Assembly (NCBI GenBank): GCA_021732365.1
Contig: JAKFVD010000016.1
Location: 52,959-116,958 of the forward strand
Direction: 5' to 3'
DNA: 64,000 bases
From: Methylotenera sp.
GTDB lineage: Bacteria; Pseudomonadota; Gammaproteobacteria; Burkholderiales; Methylophilaceae
Positions within the stretch are counted from its first letter, which is position 1. Every line of letters begins with the position of its first letter. The notes beneath the pieces were generated by a model. It was not told the origin of the DNA and did not search any database. It worked only from the letters and a program-made list of their open reading frames with translations. Positions 34,667 through 43,000 of this stretch are shown here, piece by piece. The translations under genes were made by a program, and so were the position numbers.

Positions 34667-37390
34667 TTGGACGCTTTAATTAAACAAACTAAAAGTACTT
34701 GTTGCTACTGCGGCGTTGGCTGCGGCGTGATTATTCATTCGCAAAATGACAAAATCATAGATGTGAAAGGTGATACAGAACACCCAGCCAACTTTGGCCG
34801 CCTGTGCACAAAAGGCTCTACGCTGCATTTAACCGCGAAACTGGATAATCGTCTACTGTACCCAGAAATACGCTTAAGCCGTGAAGCGCCGCGAAAACGC
34901 GCTTCTTGGGATGAATCGCTGGATTACTTAACCGAACAATTTGCCCAAATTATCGAAAAACATGGCCCTGATTCGGTCGCGTTTTATATTTCTGGCCAAC
35001 TGTTAACTGAAGATTATTATGTGTTTAACAAGCTGGCTAAAGGCTTAATTGGTACCAACAACGTCGATACCAACTCGCGTTTATGTATGAGCTCTGCCGT
35101 TGCAGGCTACAAAACCACATTGGGCGCAGATTCGCCGCCTGCGTGCTATGAAGACATTGACCATACCAATTGCCTGTTTATTGCAGGCAGCAATACCGCA
35201 TTTGCACACCCGATTATTTTCAGGCGTATTGAAGACGCCAAAGCCAAAAATCCTGACCTAAAAATCATCGTTGTCGACCCGCGCAAAACTGATACCGCGC
35301 GTTCTGCCGATTTGCATCTGGCGATTTTACCTGGCACCGATGTCGCCTTATTTAATGGCTTATTGCATGTGATGCTGTGGGAAGGCTTGCTGGATATGGC
35401 CTTTATCAACGCCCATACCAACGGTTTTGATGAACTCAAAGAAACCTTGCGCGAATACACACCAAAAATGGTGGCCGATATTTGCGGCATCAAGCAATCG
35501 GATATTATTCAAGCTGCCAAATGGTTTGGTGCTGGGCCAACATTAAGCATGTATTGCATGGGTTTGAACCAAAGCATTCATGGCACCGATAAAAATGCCG
35601 CGTTAATTAATTTGCATTTGGCTACAGGTCAAATCGGAAAAAAAGGCGCTGGACCTTTTTCTCTCACGGGTCAGCCTAATGCAATGGGCGGACGCGAAGT
35701 GGGCGGCATGGCTAATTTGCTATCTGGACATCGCGATTTAAATAATGCCGAACACCGCGCAGAAGTCGCTAAACTGTGGGGCATAGATTCTGTTCCCGAA
35801 GCCGCAGGCAAAACGGCAGTTGAAATGTTTGATGCAGTAAAAGCAGGTGAAATCAAAGCCATTTGGATTGCGTGTACCAATCCTGCGCACTCTATGCCTG
35901 ATTTAAACAACGTACTTAACGCTTTAAATACCGCAGAATTGGTTGTGGTGCAGGATGCGTACAATAATACCGACACTTGCGCCTATGCCGATGTGCTATT
36001 GCCCGCCAGCACGTGGGGCGAAAAAGAGGGTACGGTGACAAACTCTGAGCGCCGCATTACGCGTGTGAATCCAGCCATAGCGCCACCTGCTGAAGCCAAA
36101 CACGATTGGGCGATTATGGTGGATTTCGCGCAACGTCTAGAAAAACGTTTAGCCAAAAACGATACTCAGCAATCGCACTTATTTGCTTTTAATAGCGCAG
36201 AAGATATTTTTAATGAGCATCGCGAATCCACACGCGGTCGCGATTTAGATATTACTGGTTTAAGCTATGCCTTGTTAAATGAAAATGGTCCGCAACAATG
36301 GCCATTTAAAACAGGTGAATCGCAAGGTTTGGCAAGGCTTTACGCAGATGGCGTTTTTGAAAAACCAGATGGAAAAGCGCAATTTGCAAATGCAGTTTAC
36401 AAAGGCACTGCGGATAAAACTGACGCCCGCCACCCACTACATTTGCTCACCGGTCGTTTGCGCGATCAGTGGCATGGTATGAGCCGCACGGGTACCACTG
36501 CGCAACTGTTTAACCATGTAGAAGAGCCAGCGATACAAATGAATGCGGACGATATGATGCGCCGCAGCATTAAAAATGGCGATATTGTCAAAGCGCAAAA
36601 CAAGCGTGGCAGCCTTGTGTTACCTGCGCAAGCTTCGACTGATGTGCAACCATCGCAAACCTTTATTGCCATGCATTGGGGCAGCCAATTTATGCATGGC
36701 TTGGGTGTTAATGCGTTAATGCCGCCTAACTTTGATAAAACTTCTAAGCAACCAGAGCTAAAACATACGGCGATTAAAATTGAGAAATTAGAATTGCCAT
36801 GGTGCATGACGGTGATGCGTGCTGTGAGCGATTTGACTATGCTGCAAAAAATCCGTATTTTGTTACCGCACTTTACGTATGCGAGCTGTGGTTTATTTGG
36901 CCGCGAATCAGCCAATGGGATTGGCATGCTGATATTGCGCGCTGCACATACTGAAGCGCCAGAAAGCGGTCTAGTTGAACAAATCGATGCTATTTTAAGC
37001 ATGACCGATGACATGCCGTTGCTCAATTACAATGATGCAAAGCGCGGTATTAGCAAACGAATTTTGGTTGAAAATGACCAGGTAACTGGTGTACGCTTAA
37101 TGGGCGAAACACTGGCCGCTGATTGGCTCAAAGATGTAATGTCTAGCGGCAGTTTTACCGATGAGTTACGCCGCTGGGCGTTGGCGCCTGTTGTTGCGCC
37201 GCCAACAGGTCAAAGAGGTCGCGGTAAGATTGTATGCAACTGCTTAGATGTATCGCAAAATGAGATTATCGACAATATTGAACTAGGTGCCGATTTGCTT
37301 ACTTTGCAAAACAAATTAAAATGTGGCACAGAGTGTGGATCGTGCGTGCCTGAATTGAAGAAACTAGTGCACATGCACGGGAAATTCTAA
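34667..37390 (+). CDS. nasA: Assimilatory nitrate reductase, catalytic subunit
   Basis: A 907-residue cytosolic molybdopterin enzyme reducing nitrate to nitrite. The N-terminus binds [4Fe-4S] (TCCYCGVGCGVI, then GRLCTKG), SRLCMSS near 143 supplies the molybdenum Cys, and SLTGQPNAMGGREVGGMA is a cofactor-binding block. A C-terminal BFD-like [2Fe-2S] domain (about 855-907: IVCNCLDV, KCGTECGSCVPEL) replaces a separate electron-transfer module. Translation probably starts at TTG 34667, because an in-frame stop lies 12 bases upstream and the next ATG would remove the cluster. No NasB-type reductase gene is nearby. Confidence 0.95.
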   Translation: MDALIKQTKSTCCYCGVGCGVIIHSQNDKIIDVKGDTEHPANFGRLCTKGSTLHLTAKLDNRLLYPEIRLSREAPRKRASWDESLDYLTEQFAQIIEKHGPDSVAFYISGQLLTEDYYVFNKLAKGLIGTNNVDTNSRLCMSSAVAGYKTTLGADSPPACYEDIDHTNCLFIAGSNTAFAHPIIFRRIEDAKAKNPDLKIIVVDPRKTDTARSADLHLAILPGTDVALFNGLLHVMLWEGLLDMAFINAHTNGFDELKETLREYTPKMVADICGIKQSDIIQAAKWFGAGPTLSMYCMGLNQSIHGTDKNAALINLHLATGQIGKKGAGPFSLTGQPNAMGGREVGGMANLLSGHRDLNNAEHRAEVAKLWGIDSVPEAAGKTAVEMFDAVKAGEIKAIWIACTNPAHSMPDLNNVLNALNTAELVVVQDAYNNTDTCAYADVLLPASTWGEKEGTVTNSERRITRVNPAIAPPAEAKHDWAIMVDFAQRLEKRLAKNDTQQSHLFAFNSAEDIFNEHRESTRGRDLDITGLSYALLNENGPQQWPFKTGESQGLARLYADGVFEKPDGKAQFANAVYKGTADKTDARHPLHLLTGRLRDQWHGMSRTGTTAQLFNHVEEPAIQMNADDMMRRSIKNGDIVKAQNKRGSLVLPAQASTDVQPSQTFIAMHWGSQFMHGLGVNALMPPNFDKTSKQPELKHTAIKIEKLELPWCMTVMRAVSDLTMLQKIRILLPHFTYASCGLFGRESANGIGMLILRAAHTEAPESGLVEQIDAILSMTDDMPLLNYNDAKRGISKRILVENDQVTGVRLMGETLAADWLKDVMSSGSFTDELRRWALAPVVAPPTGQRGRGKIVCNCLDVSQNEIIDNIELGADLLTLQNKLKCGTECGSCVPELKKLVHMHGKF

Positions 37391-37440
37391 TAGTACAAAT
37401 GCACGGCAAATTTTAAAAGCGAAAACGTTTGGAGAAAATC

Positions 37441-37779
37441 ATGTTTAATATCGTATTAAGTAAGCCTATTCCATCCATGATGATTCTGATGTTTAGCCTT
37501 TGTTTCAACATTTCTCCTGCCTATTCCGCTGATGAACATCAAGATATTGAAGCGCTGACCAGCACAGGTGAAAAAGTAATTTTACATGCGACTGGTAAAT
37601 GGGAATTTGTAAACACACAAAAAGCCGCTGCCGCAAAAGAGATCGCGATTAAATTAGACCCAGTCGCAAATTGTCCACCCGGCAGCCAAGGCACTTTTTT
37701 CGGTTTTGGCCGCTGCATTTTGCCTGGCGATAAAGATTATCAAACAGGTTCGCGCAGCGGAAAAGGCTTTGGTAACTAA
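37441..37779 (+). CDS. Small exported protein of unknown function, end of nitrate cluster
   Basis: A 112-residue precursor with a signal peptide (MMILMFSLCFNISPAYSA) and a mature part of about 85 residues. It contains LTSTGEKVILHATGKWEFV, a short beta-type repeat I have seen in small secreted proteins, and ends with two cysteines (NCPPGSQG, RCILPGDK) that may form a disulfide, followed by a Gly-Ser-rich tail. No family assigned. GGAGAAAATC gives a good ribosome-binding site for ATG 37441. It is 50 bases after nasA, so it may be the last gene of that transcript. Confidence 0.65.
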   Translation: MFNIVLSKPIPSMMILMFSLCFNISPAYSADEHQDIEALTSTGEKVILHATGKWEFVNTQKAAAAKEIAIKLDPVANCPPGSQGTFFGFGRCILPGDKDYQTGSRSGKGFGN

Positions 37780-37818
37780 TTTATTTTGAATAGTTAACGC
37801 TTTATTTTTGCCGAAAAT

Positions 37819-39201
37819 TTACTGGTGTGAAACAGCAGGTTTACGCATCGTCACAAACTCTTCAGCCGCCGTTGGGTGAATGCCAATGGTGCTATCAAAC
37901 ACGGCTTTAGTTGCGCCCGCGCGAATCGCTACCGCAAAGCCTTGAATAATCTCACCTGCATCTGGCCCTACCATATGCATACCAACCACTTTATCGGTAC
38001 TGCGTACAACCACCATTTTCATCAATGTACGCTCGCTGCTACCTGATAATGTATTTTTCATCGGTTTAAAATCCGCTTTATAAATATCAATATCCGCAGG
38101 ATATGCTGACAAAGCTTGTTGCTCAGTCAAACCAACCGTACCAATGCTGGGCTGGCTAAATACAGCGGTCGGAATATTGTCGTAATCGACTTTTTTGTAA
38201 TGACTAGAATAGAGCTTATTGACTAATGCCATTCCCTCAGATGTGGCTACAGGCGTCAAATTCACCCGATTGGTCACATCACCTAAAGCATAAATAGAAG
38301 GCACATTGGTTTGGTAATCATCATTCACTTTAATCGCGCCTACTGCATCCAATTTAACGCCGATTGCTTCAAGGCCTAAATTTTTGCTATTCGGCACGCG
38401 GCCAGTGGCATACATCACCAAGTCAGCAGGCACGGTTTCGCCTTTGGTGGTGTGCACGGTTAAGCCTTCGCAATCCAGATTAATTTTATCTACGCTGGTA
38501 TTAAACATAAATTTAATACCTTTTTTGGTCATCTCGGCGATTAAAAAATCGCGAATATCCTCATCAAATCCGCGCAATACTTTGTCGCCGCGCTCAAAAA
38601 TCGTCACATCTACGCCCAAGCCGTGCAAAATACCTGCAAACTCCACCGCAATATAGCCGCCGCCCACAATCACCATTTGCTTAGGTAAAATCGGTAAGTT
38701 AAAAATCTCGTTTGAGGTCACAATATGCTCGCTGCCCTCAACGTCTGGCACAAATGGCCAGCCGCCAGTTGCGACTAAAATACGCTCTGCGGTATAAGTG
38801 TTGTCACCTACTTTTACGGTATGCGCATCGCTTATTGTCGCGCGGCCATTCACCACAGCCACATGACTATCGCGCAATAATTTATCGTACACATTTTGTA
38901 AGCGATTGATTTCTTTATCTTTACTGGCTACTAAATTAGCCCATGTGAATGCTGAATCGCCCACTTTCCAACCAAAGCCAGCCGCAGCAGCAAAACTTTC
39001 CGAAAATTGCGAAGCATACACATACAACTTTTTAGGTACGCAGCCAACGTTTACGCAGGTGCCGCCAAAATAGCGGTCTTCTGCAATCGCTACTTTTGCG
39101 CCCAAACCAGCTGCCATGCGCGCTGCACGTACGCCGCCAGAGCCTGCGCCTATGACGAATAAATCATAATCGTATTGAGTGGTAGGTGTGTAGGTAGACA
39201 A
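37819..39201 (-). CDS. gor: Glutathione-disulfide reductase
   Basis: This 460-residue flavoprotein reduces GSSG with NADPH. It has the FAD fold (DLFVIGAGSGGVRAARMA), the redox disulfide GGTCVNVGCVPKKLY near residues 46-60, an NAD(P) fold (VIVGGGYIAVEFAGIL), and the C-terminal GIHPTAAEEFV with the catalytic His and Glu. The length matches the family. It is convergent with the nitrate cluster and lies downstream of the peroxiredoxin gene, which points to a thiol-redox pairing. Confidence 0.93.
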   Translation of the reverse strand: MSTYTPTTQYDYDLFVIGAGSGGVRAARMAAGLGAKVAIAEDRYFGGTCVNVGCVPKKLYVYASQFSESFAAAAGFGWKVGDSAFTWANLVASKDKEINRLQNVYDKLLRDSHVAVVNGRATISDAHTVKVGDNTYTAERILVATGGWPFVPDVEGSEHIVTSNEIFNLPILPKQMVIVGGGYIAVEFAGILHGLGVDVTIFERGDKVLRGFDEDIRDFLIAEMTKKGIKFMFNTSVDKINLDCEGLTVHTTKGETVPADLVMYATGRVPNSKNLGLEAIGVKLDAVGAIKVNDDYQTNVPSIYALGDVTNRVNLTPVATSEGMALVNKLYSSHYKKVDYDNIPTAVFSQPSIGTVGLTEQQALSAYPADIDIYKADFKPMKNTLSGSSERTLMKMVVVRSTDKVVGMHMVGPDAGEIIQGFAVAIRAGATKAVFDSTIGIHPTAAEEFVTMRKPAVSHQ

Positions 39202-39251
39202 TTGTTTTCTCTTTAATAATTCGGCTTAAAAATTGGGTTAAGTAATGAAAC

Positions 39252-39279
39252 AAAAAAGGCGATGTGCATCACATCGCCC
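39252..39279 (-). terminator. Intrinsic terminator of the peroxiredoxin gene
   Basis: GGCGATGTG (39258-39266) and CACATCGCC (39270-39278) form a 9-pair stem with a three-base loop. Read on the - strand, a T6 tract follows immediately (39252-39257), just after the end of the peroxiredoxin gene. Confidence 0.9.
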
Positions 39280-39298
39280 ATTTTGTATGTTAATTCAA

Positions 39299-39820
39299 TT
39301 ATTTTTTCAAATAATTCAACATGGTGTCTGCATCAGATACTTCAAATGGGTCTGCACCAAAGTTGTCGTCTTTACCTGGCTCAACAAACATTTGTTTTAC
39401 TTCGCCATTTTCAACCAACATTGAATAGCGCCATGAGCGATCACCAAAGCCTAGGTTGTATTTTTGCACTAACATGCCCATACCGCGTGTGAAATCACCG
39501 TTACCGTCTGGCAACATTTTTACGTTTTTAACGCCTAAGTTTTTGCCCCATTGGAACATCACGAATGCATCGTTTACGCTTAAGCAGTAGATATCATCTA
39601 CGCCTGCTGCTTTAAATTCAGCAAATTTAGCTTCATAGCCTGGCAAATGTGTGCTTGAGCAAGTTGGGGTGAAAGCGCCTGGAAGTGCCACAATCACTAC
39701 TTTTTTGCCTTTAAAAATGTCAGCAGTCGTTACATCTTGCCAACGGAATGGATTTTCACCACCAATGCTTTCATCACGCACGCGAGTTTTAAAAGTGACG
39801 TTTGGTACATTTACAATCAT
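39299..39820 (-). CDS. Prx5-type peroxiredoxin
   Basis: A 173-residue cytosolic thiol peroxidase of the Prx5 group. The peroxidatic cysteine is in GAFTPTCSSTHLPGY near residues 45-59, a second Cys is in IYCLSVND, and the conserved Arg is in WRYSMLVENG. VVIVALPGAFTPTC and the 170-residue length fit the glutaredoxin- or glutathione-dependent branch. GGAAGCAAT precedes the ATG. With gor just downstream on the same strand, glutathione is a likely reductant. Confidence 0.92.
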   Translation of the reverse strand: MIVNVPNVTFKTRVRDESIGGENPFRWQDVTTADIFKGKKVVIVALPGAFTPTCSSTHLPGYEAKFAEFKAAGVDDIYCLSVNDAFVMFQWGKNLGVKNVKMLPDGNGDFTRGMGMLVQKYNLGFGDRSWRYSMLVENGEVKQMFVEPGKDDNFGADPFEVSDADTMLNYLKK

Positions 39821-40053
39821 TATTGCTTCCTTTTTACAGTTTAAAAAATAGAGTTTGAAACATAGGTTATCAGAACAATTTAATGCCTTGTTTGACGTTA
39901 AGGAGAATCATACACAAATAAAGATTAATATAAAATTTAATTGTATTTATTTATTTGATATATTTTACTTATCAAACATCCTTACCATGAGGATGATGCA
40001 ACTTTGTTGTGAAACTGATATGAATAATTGTTTGTTGATGAATAACACTTCAC

Positions 40054-40728
40054 TCAAAGCAATCCACGCTCTACAAAAGACATCGTCTGATTACCTGCAA
40101 CAATAAAATGGTCCAGCACTTTCACATCCACCAGTGCCAAAGCCTGCTTCAATTGTTTAGTGATTAACTCATCGGCCTGACTCTGTTTTGCTATACCAGA
40201 CGGATGATTGTGCGCGAAAATAACCGCAGCTGCGTTGTGATGCATGGCCCGTTTCAGTACTTCGCGCGGGTAAACGCTGGTTTGCATCAGCGTGCCACTA
40301 AACATTTCTTCGCTGGCCAACAGGCGATTTTGAGTATCTAAAAAAAGCACCAAAAATACTTCACGGCTAAGGCCGCCTAACTTTAAACACAAATAATCAT
40401 GCACTTGCTGCGGCGATTCAAACACATCTTTTTGCTGTAATTGCTCGCTTAATGCACGCCTGCTCATCTCAAATATAGCTTGTAATTGCACATATTTACT
40501 ACTGCCTATGCCATGCACTTGGCTTAATGCCTGCTCATTTGCACTAAATATTGCATTTAAGCTGCCAAATTGCGTTAACAAATCGCGTGCTAAATCCACT
40601 GCGCTTTTGCCTACGACGCCCACACGTAAAAATATCGCCAATAGCTCAGCATCAGATAAAGCTTCTGCACCTAGCTCTATCAATTTTTCGCGTGGCCGCT
40701 CTGCTGCTGGCCAATCTCTTATTGCCAT
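40054..40728 (-). CDS. radC: RadC-family JAMM-domain protein
   Basis: A 224-residue protein with an N-terminal helix-hairpin-helix-like region and a C-terminal MPN/JAMM domain. The metal motif is [18 protein letters not shown] (near 171-188), with the upstream Glu in SEEMFSGTL. Despite its name, RadC has no proven repair role. The length is normal. In many proteobacteria radC lies beside coaBC and rpmBG, as it does here with one extra gene between. Confidence 0.94.
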   Translation of the reverse strand: MAIRDWPAAERPREKLIELGAEALSDAELLAIFLRVGVVGKSAVDLARDLLTQFGSLNAIFSANEQALSQVHGIGSSKYVQLQAIFEMSRRALSEQLQQKDVFESPQQVHDYLCLKLGGLSREVFLVLFLDTQNRLLASEEMFSGTLMQTSVYPREVLKRAMHHNAAAVIFAHNHPSGIAKQSQADELITKQLKQALALVDVKVLDHFIVAGNQTMSFVERGLL

Positions 40729-40758
40729 ATCAAGTCTGCCCTATTATTTTTATTCCAA

Positions 40759-41538
40759 TTATTGTAGCCAGCCTATTTCTTGCGCAGTTTTAGGCCCAAT
40801 TAACGTTTGCGCAAGACTAGTTGGAATGCCTGCTTTTGACTCACTTAGCGGCACTCTTCCACCCATTAATTCGGCAGAATCTTGCGGATAAAGTGGTTGT
40901 TTATCTGGCTCGGCGAATCCATCAGGAAAAATCGGCAAAGTTGTATTTAAATCATACTTGTCTGTGGCAGTGAGCGTATGCAACAACTCGTGCGCTATAA
41001 TCACCAAATTTTTCTTGGCATATTTTGCATCACCAAATAGGTTAACTCGTCCGATACGGCCTTTATTTAACGCGGTTGAATGGCTTAAAACTGGGTGAGT
41101 TTTTGGATTATAGTAAAGTAAGTAAAGCTTAATATCCGGCTTTACATTCACTTTTGGGCTATTGTTGAATGCAAATAATCTAAACTTTAAGCTCCAGATA
41201 ATCGTACTCAACACATTGCCATTCGTTGGCGGTGCAGCGGGCGTTTCTTGTATAACATCGCCTAACTGCACTTCTACTGGCCGACGTAGCCCTAAATTGT
41301 AACGCGCACCCTCAGTTGCAAAGTATGCTGCAATTGGCTCAAAGTCATCGCGTGTGAGTGTTTTGATGTAAGCGCTTACTTCTGAAGCAGATTCTGGATT
41401 TCCAGCATCAGCATTAATGGGATATACCACCACATAAAAATTGTCTTTCCAGTCTAAATCGGCCTTATCCAGAAAACTCTGTTGAATCACTGTGCCTAAA
41501 ATAATCAGCAAAATAAAAATTCTGAATTTTTTCCACAT
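40759..41538 (-). CDS. Membrane-anchored HExxH protein, putative zinc protease-like
   Basis: A 259-residue protein with an N-terminal membrane anchor or uncleaved signal (FRIFILLIILGTVIQQ, residues 5-20), so the rest should be periplasmic. IIAHELLHTLTATDKYD near 186-202 is a zincin-type HExxH motif followed by an Asp-rich turn; DSAELMGGRVPLS further on is conserved-looking. No known peptidase family is evident to me and activity is inference. It lies between radC and coaBC, genes that are often direct neighbours, so it may be a later insertion. Confidence 0.75.
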   Translation of the reverse strand: MWKKFRIFILLIILGTVIQQSFLDKADLDWKDNFYVVVYPINADAGNPESASEVSAYIKTLTRDDFEPIAAYFATEGARYNLGLRRPVEVQLGDVIQETPAAPPTNGNVLSTIIWSLKFRLFAFNNSPKVNVKPDIKLYLLYYNPKTHPVLSHSTALNKGRIGRVNLFGDAKYAKKNLVIIAHELLHTLTATDKYDLNTTLPIFPDGFAEPDKQPLYPQDSAELMGGRVPLSESKAGIPTSLAQTLIGPKTAQEIGWLQ

Positions 41539-41636
41539 AACAGTCTCATGATTTATTTTTTAACAGTTTATCAGCATTAACTCGGCAAATAATCGCGCAC
41601 ATCGCAATTGCACAGCCTTTGATATAAAATTGCACC

Positions 41637-42827
41637 ATGATGACAAACAAAAAAGTGGTGCTAGGGATTACTGGCGGCATTGCGGCTTATAAAGCGGCAG
41701 AATTGGTGCGCTTGTTGGTAAAAGCCGGTGTTGACGTACAAGTGGTGATGACAGAAGCCGCTTGCCAATTTATTACGCCAGTCACAATGCAAGCCTTGTC
41801 TGGCAAACCTGTTTTTACTGGTATGTGGGATTCATCCATTGCTAATGGCATGCCACATATTGAGTTAAGCCGCCAAGCAGATGCGATTTTAATCGCGCCT
41901 GCTAGCGCAGATTTTTTAGCCAAACTGGTACATGGTCGTGCCGATGATTTGCTTTCTACTTTGTGTTTAGCAAGAGATTGCCCACTTTTGGTCGCCCCCG
42001 CCATGAACAAGCAAATGTGGGAAAATCCTGCAACACAGCGCAATATTGCGCAGTTAATTGATGATGGCATCACAATTTTAGGCCCCGATTCTGGTGAACA
42101 AGCCTGCGGCGAAATAGGCTTAGGCCGTATGTTAGAAGCCGAGCAATTGCTCGCTGAACTTAACGCATTTTTTACCCCGAAATTATTGTCAGGCAAACGC
42201 CTATTAATTACCGCAGGCGCCACATTAGAGATGATTGACCCTGTACGTGCGATTACCAATTTAAGCTCAGGCAAAATGGGTTACGCTTTAGCAAAAGTTG
42301 CCGTAGATATGGGTGCGACTGTCACGTTAATTAGCGGCGCAACCAGCATTAATCCACCGCCTAACGTGTTTAATATTATTGCAACCAGTGCAGATAATAT
42401 GTATCAGGCAGTGATGAAAAATATTGCCATGCAAGATATCTTTATTGGCGTTGCCGCGGTGGCTGACTATGCGCCTATTGAAACAAGCACCAAAAAAATC
42501 AAAAAAAGTGAGCATTCGCTTACATTGCACCTCACCAAAACCAAAGATATTCTTGCAGATGTCGCCAGTTTACCTAACCCACCATTTTGTGTCGGTTTTG
42601 CGGCAGAAAGTGAAGACTTAATTGAATATGCCAGCCAAAAACGTATCGCCAAAAAGCTGCCATTAATTATCGCCAACGAAGCGATAAGTGCGCTGGGCAA
42701 CGATGATAATCAAGTGACATTAATTGATGAAAATGGCACGCACGCATTGTCGCGCGCACCAAAAACTGAAGTTGCTCAACTTATACTAACGCACATCGCA
42801 TCGATGCATATATCACGCCTGAGTTAA
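41637..42827 (+). CDS. coaBC: Phosphopantothenoylcysteine decarboxylase / phosphopantothenate-cysteine ligase
   Basis: This 396-residue bifunctional enzyme performs two steps of coenzyme A synthesis. The N-terminal FMN decarboxylase (CoaC, about 1-185) has GITGGIAAYKAAELVR, the catalytic His in MPHIELSRQAD and APAMNKQMWENPATQ. The C-terminal ligase (CoaB) starts near LLITAGATLEMIDPVRAITN and includes SSGKMGYALAK. The length is typical. It is divergent from the HExxH/radC pair. Confidence 0.96.
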   Translation: MMTNKKVVLGITGGIAAYKAAELVRLLVKAGVDVQVVMTEAACQFITPVTMQALSGKPVFTGMWDSSIANGMPHIELSRQADAILIAPASADFLAKLVHGRADDLLSTLCLARDCPLLVAPAMNKQMWENPATQRNIAQLIDDGITILGPDSGEQACGEIGLGRMLEAEQLLAELNAFFTPKLLSGKRLLITAGATLEMIDPVRAITNLSSGKMGYALAKVAVDMGATVTLISGATSINPPPNVFNIIATSADNMYQAVMKNIAMQDIFIGVAAVADYAPIETSTKKIKKSEHSLTLHLTKTKDILADVASLPNPPFCVGFAAESEDLIEYASQKRIAKKLPLIIANEAISALGNDDNQVTLIDENGTHALSRAPKTEVAQLILTHIASMHISRLS

Positions 42828-43000
42828 CGCATTTTCAAGGTTGAAATATCGTTAAGTCTGTGTTTAAAATCAGGCTTAGCGATAATCAAATTAATTTCTC
42901 GGTAAATCTCTTAATAAATTCATGAAAATGCTGATGCACATATCGGCAATTGTCCCTATGATTCGGCTTTATTTTTCACTCATCTCTTTAAGATTCAATT

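Noticed and set aside
39855..40106. Open frame of 83 codons on the + strand between the peroxiredoxin and radC genes
   Set aside because: It is AT-rich, has no ribosome-binding site or recognisable sequence, runs antisense into radC, and lies in a gap that must hold the peroxiredoxin promoter.
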